A stretch of 64,000 bases of DNA, from contig NC_052399.1 in assembly GCF_009389715.1 (NCBI RefSeq), positions 21,979,646 to 22,043,645 of the forward strand. The letters are read 5' to 3'. The position numbers and the translations under genes were made by a program. The notes beneath the pieces are model-generated. The model searched no databases, was not told the DNA's origin, and worked only from the letters and a program-made list of their open reading frames with translations. The DNA comes from Phoenix dactylifera. Its lineage: Eukaryota; Streptophyta; Magnoliopsida; Arecales; Arecaceae. Positions 59,241 through 64,000 of this stretch are shown here, piece by piece (within the stretch, counting starts at the first letter, position 1; each line of letters opens with the position of its first letter).

Positions 59241-60793
59241 GGCCCTATTTGGGGGAGCTGTTGGCAGTAGAGCTGTTGGAAGTAGAGCTGTCTGAAGTAG
59301 AGCTGTTATAAAAAGCTGTTTGCTGTTTGGTAACTACATTCGTAAAGTGCTGTGGCACTTTGTTTTGTGTTTGGTAAACAAAGTGAGAAAGTACTTTTAT
59401 ATGACAAAATTACCATAAAGGACATTACATAGTATTATACAACAGAACATAATAAAACATAACATAAATTAATACATAAATATACGATATAGTATAATAT
59501 TATTGTAATATAAAATAATATTATGTTAATATAGCATAATAGTAATATAATTATTAGAGTAAATTAATATTTGGTAATATAACATAATATTAAATTATTT
59601 AACATAACATATTAATGTATTATGATATAATGTAATATATATTATATTTATAGTATAATACAATAATAAAAGTATAAAATATTATAATTATTAGTATAAA
59701 TTAATTTCTCATAATATAACATAATATTAAATTATTTAAAATAACATATTAATGTATTATAATGTAATGTAATATAATACAATATTTATAGTATAATACA
59801 ATAATAAAGGTATAAAATATTATAATTATTATTATAAATTAATTTTTCATAATATAACATAATATTAAATTATTTAAAATAACATATTAATGTATTATAA
59901 TGTAATGTAATATAATATAATATTTATAGTATAATACAATAATAAAGGTATAAAATATTATAATTATTAGTATAAATTAATTTTCCATAATATAACATAA
60001 TATTAAATTATTTAACATAACATATTAATGTATTATGATATAATATAATATGATATTATATTTATAGTATAATACAAAAATAAAGGTAAAAAATATTATA
60101 ATTATTAGTATAAATTAATTTTTCATAATATAACATAATATTAAATTATTTAACATAACATATTAATGTAATATGATATAATATAATATGATATTATATT
60201 TATAGTATAATATAAAAATAAAGGTATAAAATATTATAATTATTAGTATAAAATAATTTTCCATAATAATTTCCCATAATTTCTCATAAAATAATTTTCC
60301 GCGGTTCAGGGGCTCTTCTTCATGGTCCACGCTCGAGGAGGACCTCAGCGTGGGCCGCGAGGTTGATGATAAAAAAAAAACAATAGATTGATTTTGGAAG
60401 GTATGGAAAAGAATTAAAATTTTTTCTTCTAAAATGTGGTTCAAGAGATGCATATAAAAATTGAAAAGAAAAATACCTTTTCTTACGGAAGGGAGTCTGA
60501 CGGCTTGGATTCTTGGCTCCAGCAGATTTTTAGGTTTATACAGGGATAAACTATATAATTATGTTATTTTAATATGGGTATTTTTGTCAAAAATATAGCT
60601 TTCCAAAAAAGCTGAAACAGCTTCCTTCCAAAAGCTCCAAATTGGAGCTTCCTCCCAAAAGCTGTTTTCAGCTTTCCGCAAAAGCTGAAACAGCTTTTTG
60701 AAAAATTTACCAAACACAGTTTTTCATTTAAAAGTACTTTTGGAGGGCCAGAAAGTGCTTTCTGGCCCTCCAAAAGCTCCCCCAAACAGGGCC
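59241..60793. mobile_element. 1.55-kb non-coding TIR element (large MITE) with internal tandem repeats
   Basis: The left end GGCCCTATTTGGGGGAGCT and the right end AGCTCCCCCAAACAGGGCC form a 19-bp TIR with one mismatch, and TA flanks both sides. Subterminal AAAGCTG/CAGCTTT words continue the symmetry (GAAGTAGAGCTGT left; GCTGAAACAGCTT right). The interior is mostly an AT-rich 138-bp tandem repeat and has no transposase. The ends suggest a PIF/Harbinger-type or related family. Confidence 0.8.
59560..60260. repeat. Tandem repeat, unit 137-138 bp, about five copies
   Basis: The phrase AACATAATATTAAATTATTT recurs at 59581, 59718, 59856, 59994 and 60132, giving intervals of 137, 138, 138 and 138 bp. 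The units are very similar between copies. Confidence 0.92.
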
Positions 60794-60795
60794 TA

Positions 60796-63197
60796 AGAAC
60801 GGAACGGTTTCTTGCAGTTCAAGTAGTCGCACGTATTGCACGATAAAATAATAATCTGAGAAAACCTCTGCATTCGGCAACAATTGCTATGAACAGTCCT
60901 TTATTCTGGAGATTTAGAAGCTAGAACAGATTTTTTTTTTTTCTCTCTTTTCTTTTTTCTAGAGAGAGGATAAATAATCAAGACAAATGCTCAAGATACA
61001 GCACATCCTTGGAACAAAAAAAAAAATCCGTTGGCATCATTTTCAAAGCCTTCTGGTTGCCATCATTTAAATACAGGAGAGAGATTTATGGTTTGATTTT
61101 CTCTTCATTTTGGAGTACAGAACATGGGATACTTCGTTGTTACAATCTAGTACACAAACCACAAAACTTTAGTACCACTCTCATTTGCACCGTCTTAGCC
61201 AAAAATACATAAAAGTCACCAGAATCGTATGTGCCTTTGCAACATTAAGAGAAGCACTAGAGTTTCAACATTTGGCTTTGACTTAGCTTTGATAATGCTC
61301 CATTATGCACAAAAGTTGCATGCAGAATACACCATGGTTTACTAGTGCAAACCCAATCGAACCACCTATATATCATGCCCAAGAAATGTGATTGATATGC
61401 ATCAAAATTACTTTGAAGAGTCCATCCAATTTGTTCTTTTATTGGAAACACTGCATGGTACCTAACATCAAATCGCGGTAAATTGAAATAATACTTAACA
61501 TGGAAAAAGGATCTCTACATGCAACAAATGTCCAGTACCGCATATTCAAACGGTGGCAAGTGGAGATCCAGCAGTTGTGAAGTAAGATGCAAGATCAATA
61601 TGCAGGTCATCATACATGCTCAAGAAGGGGTGTTCCTGAATCAAAAATCCACACAAGGAACAGAAAACAAAAAATATTCCCAGAGTCAGCTCCTGGCTTC
61701 TTTACAAGAAAAGGGCATGAAGTAGGTAAATTCATGGTGGCAGAGTCAAATCTTACCAAAAGCACTTGGGCAGATTTTCTATCTTCAGCCTTTTTTTGTA
61801 CACTGTGATCAATAGCAAAATGTTCGTGTTAAAGAAAAAGGACTCAAAAATGACTAGATAAAATTTTAAAAAAGGAAGACAGACATAGAGGTACAAGGAG
61901 ATCACAGAAATCATCAAGCAAAAAATATGTAAAAGAATGACTAGTGTCTATGAACACCTATGGATAATTCGTCTTCCTCTTCTTTTTGTTCTTTTTTCCC
62001 CTCTCCGAGGGAGCTTAGACAACTTTAAGCAAAACAGCACCCTTGCCCCATTAGCACGTTCCTCTGGATTTTCCAGAGGTTTCATAATATATGATAAAGA
62101 GCTCAAAACATTAAAAATTCAATATTGTACCTTGACAATTGATTGCCAGAATATATGTTGGGCATTGAAAAAGAAATATATCAGATACGACACTCCTACA
62201 TAGCTGAAGCATGCACATTGCCTAGCCTGTACAATTGAAACACTTTCCTATCTACCTATCTATCTATCTATCTACATATATATATATATAGATGCTACAA
62301 GAATGGCACCAAGAAAAGTTATACCAAAGAGACCATATGAGAAGCCTTGCACCCACTGAAGTCACCATTGTAGGTCAAGAAGACCAACCTAAAAAGGGTA
62401 ATACCATAAACCCATATTGCAAGAGCTCTTTATATCAAACTTATGCTTGCTAAATCTTTTCTGTGTAGAAGCTAATTGTCCAACTACAATTCTTCAATCA
62501 TGTCCTCAAGGATAAATGAAGATAGGACAACTTTCCCTAAAATATAGGGTGCCAGCATCAAAAACCTCCTTTCCTTAAATAGTATTTTCCCAAATTCCAG
62601 ATAAGATACAGTTGGTCCTAGCCATTTATCCATCCGCTTTTTGAGGTATTCCCTCTTATCACTTGCTTTCATGAAGTCTCCAACTCAATTCTCTCCAATT
62701 GCTACCTCAAAATGACACAGCTTTAAAAGCATCAAATTATTAACATCCTACACTAATGTTGGCAAATAATGTATAACTATAATCAGAAAAGTATCATGTA
62801 GTTTTTATAACACAAACCAAAGAAGACATGTAAGTCACTTTATGAATTGACACATGGCATAATCTTAACAAAAAAAGGGGGAAAACAGAAAAACATCGGG
62901 CATTCCATAGGTGCAAATCACACCACTGGCGGTCCTTACATCCAAAACTAGCTAGGTGATCATGACTGGTAGTCAGTTAAATCCCTACTCATAGCCTGAA
63001 ACAATTAAGTGATAAACTGATGCAGATTAATAAATTGGATATCCATAGATAATTTTCCCCAAGATATCTAAATCATGAACAACTAACTTGCTACTATACA
63101 ATGACAAGTCGATCACAGAACCGGCCAAGAACGTCACTAGTGTATTACATATCAAAAAGGTATACATATTTAACATAAGGCCAAAATGGTTACTTAA
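60796..63197. other. Intergenic region without a supported gene
   Basis: AT-rich; small ORFs only. It includes a CTAT/AT repeat at about 62249-62290 and T- and A-runs near 60930 and 61020. It could be non-coding parts of a gene beyond the window, but no exon can be supported. Confidence 0.45.
62249..62290. repeat. (CTAT)n/(AT)n microsatellite
   Basis: TATCTACCTATCTATCTATC followed by a TATATATA run. Confidence 0.85.
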
Positions 63198-63420
63198 GGG
63201 CCCGTTTGGACCCTGTGGGATCCAGCAGGATCAGCTGGAGAGAAAGCGCAAGGTGGAGGACTTGAGTGAAAAGTCCTTTCTTTTTTTAATCCCACAGGGA
63301 TCGGGCCCTACGACCCCCCATGCACTCTCTGTCCTCTCTCCTGCTCCCCCCTCAGGTTCCCCCCTGCGCTCTCTCCGGTCGATCCTGCCAGATCCCACAG
63401 GGTCTTCTCTAACAGGCCCC
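63198..63420. mobile_element. Small foldback MITE
   Basis: The left end GGGCCCGTTTGG is followed by ACCCTGTGGGATC..GCAGGATC. The right side mirrors it with GATCCTGCCAGATCCCACAG then GGTC..ACAGGCCCC. It follows a TTAA on the left; the right flank lacks a matching triplet. GC-rich, no coding capacity despite open frames. Confidence 0.65.
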
Positions 63421-64000
63421 AAGAGATTCTATTTTCCTTATCTTGTAAATGATTCAAAGTCCATTATACAAAAATTGTTAAAACTAAATAGAAGTTTGAG
63501 AATTTTTCATTTAAAAATTGTTGGATTAGATCAATAAGCAACATATTCATTCAAAATATTAGTAGAACAATAAAATTTGTTTGGCTTTTTAGCCTTCCAA
63601 GGCAATCTCTTCAGATATTTCTACATATTTTCTTGCATTCCACAGGCATTCAAATAACACAACGAGACAAATTTGATCAACCACATTCTGTCAACAATCC
63701 TCAATGAGTACTTTTTCCCTTGTCATTAGAAGTATTCGTTGTTTTATTCCGAAAGCACATAATGATTTGAAATATTTGGATAATTTTCACGAGATGGATA
63801 CACATATGGAGCCAACACATCACTGTCAAGGAAAATATGGAACATACAAACTCCAAAACATAGCATACATCCGAGCTGGATCTTTCACCAGATTATATGG
63901 ATATGATTAGTATCCAGACCTTGAGTGGAGATCATGTGAAGGCATTTCAAGTAATGAGGGTACATGCAAGTTTTAAAATAGCATTACCGGACCCATTACT
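63421..64000. other. Spacer to the window end
   Basis: No feature seen; AT-rich with short ORFs only. Confidence 0.4.

Noticed and set aside
59560..60260. CRISPR-like regular spacing
   Set aside because: The 138-bp units are contiguous without unique spacers, and the genome is that of a plant.
63088..63537. 149-aa ORF near the window end
   Set aside because: It spans the small foldback MITE, and the reverse strand is open over the same GC-rich palindrome; no family resemblance.

Overview
This is a plant nuclear window, most likely from a monocot and plausibly a palm. The evidence is intron-containing genes with GT-AG junctions, an ABA-type PP2C, TIR elements of Tourist type, a hAT element, a TRIM, 5'-truncated LINE ends and AT-rich intergenic DNA. 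The palm assignment is inference. There is no operon, CRISPR array or clear tRNA/rRNA gene.

Layout. (1) 1.3-9.9 kb, + strand: a gene for a small two-TM '60S ribosomal protein L18a-like' protein, with a long 5'-UTR intron, a first coding exon of only 10 nt and three further coding exons (101 aa). (2) 10-46.8 kb: a degraded tandem-duplication array. Its coding content is a minus-strand family of small four-TM proteins that I do not recognise. Three copies are essentially intact (B 16.5-17.2, C 23.2-24.0, D 38.2-39.0 kb), one is frameshifted (A 12.5-13.2 kb), one is N-terminally deleted (E 39.1-39.6 kb), and three older fragments remain (29.7, 36.5, 45.0 kb). The spacers are paralogous blocks shared between units. 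Into this array have inserted a 3.34-kb hAT element (25.4-28.8 kb, transposase with one in-frame stop), a TRIM retroelement (43.6-44.4 kb), Tourist-like MITEs and two LINE 3' ends. (3) A 3.29-kb segment occurs twice, almost identically (32.74-36.03 and 46.86-50.15 kb). The second copy abuts the 3' side of (4) a complete clade-A PP2C gene (HAB1-like ABA co-receptor, 510 aa, four coding exons, minus strand, 50.47-55.60 kb), with an overlapping upstream ORF and a distal ABRE. (5) 56.8-64 kb: intergenic DNA with a 1.55-kb TIR element containing 138-bp tandem repeats and a small MITE; I see no convincing gene there.

The most novel content is the four-TM family. Its N-terminal arm is an internally duplicated Ser/Phe/Arg module of about 30 aa ahead of a conserved four-helix core, and two of the copies have independently lost that arm. 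Empty paralogous sites inside the window allow the hAT and TRIM insertions to be defined to the base. The unit and junction coordinates below were read by eye; no alignment or search was run.
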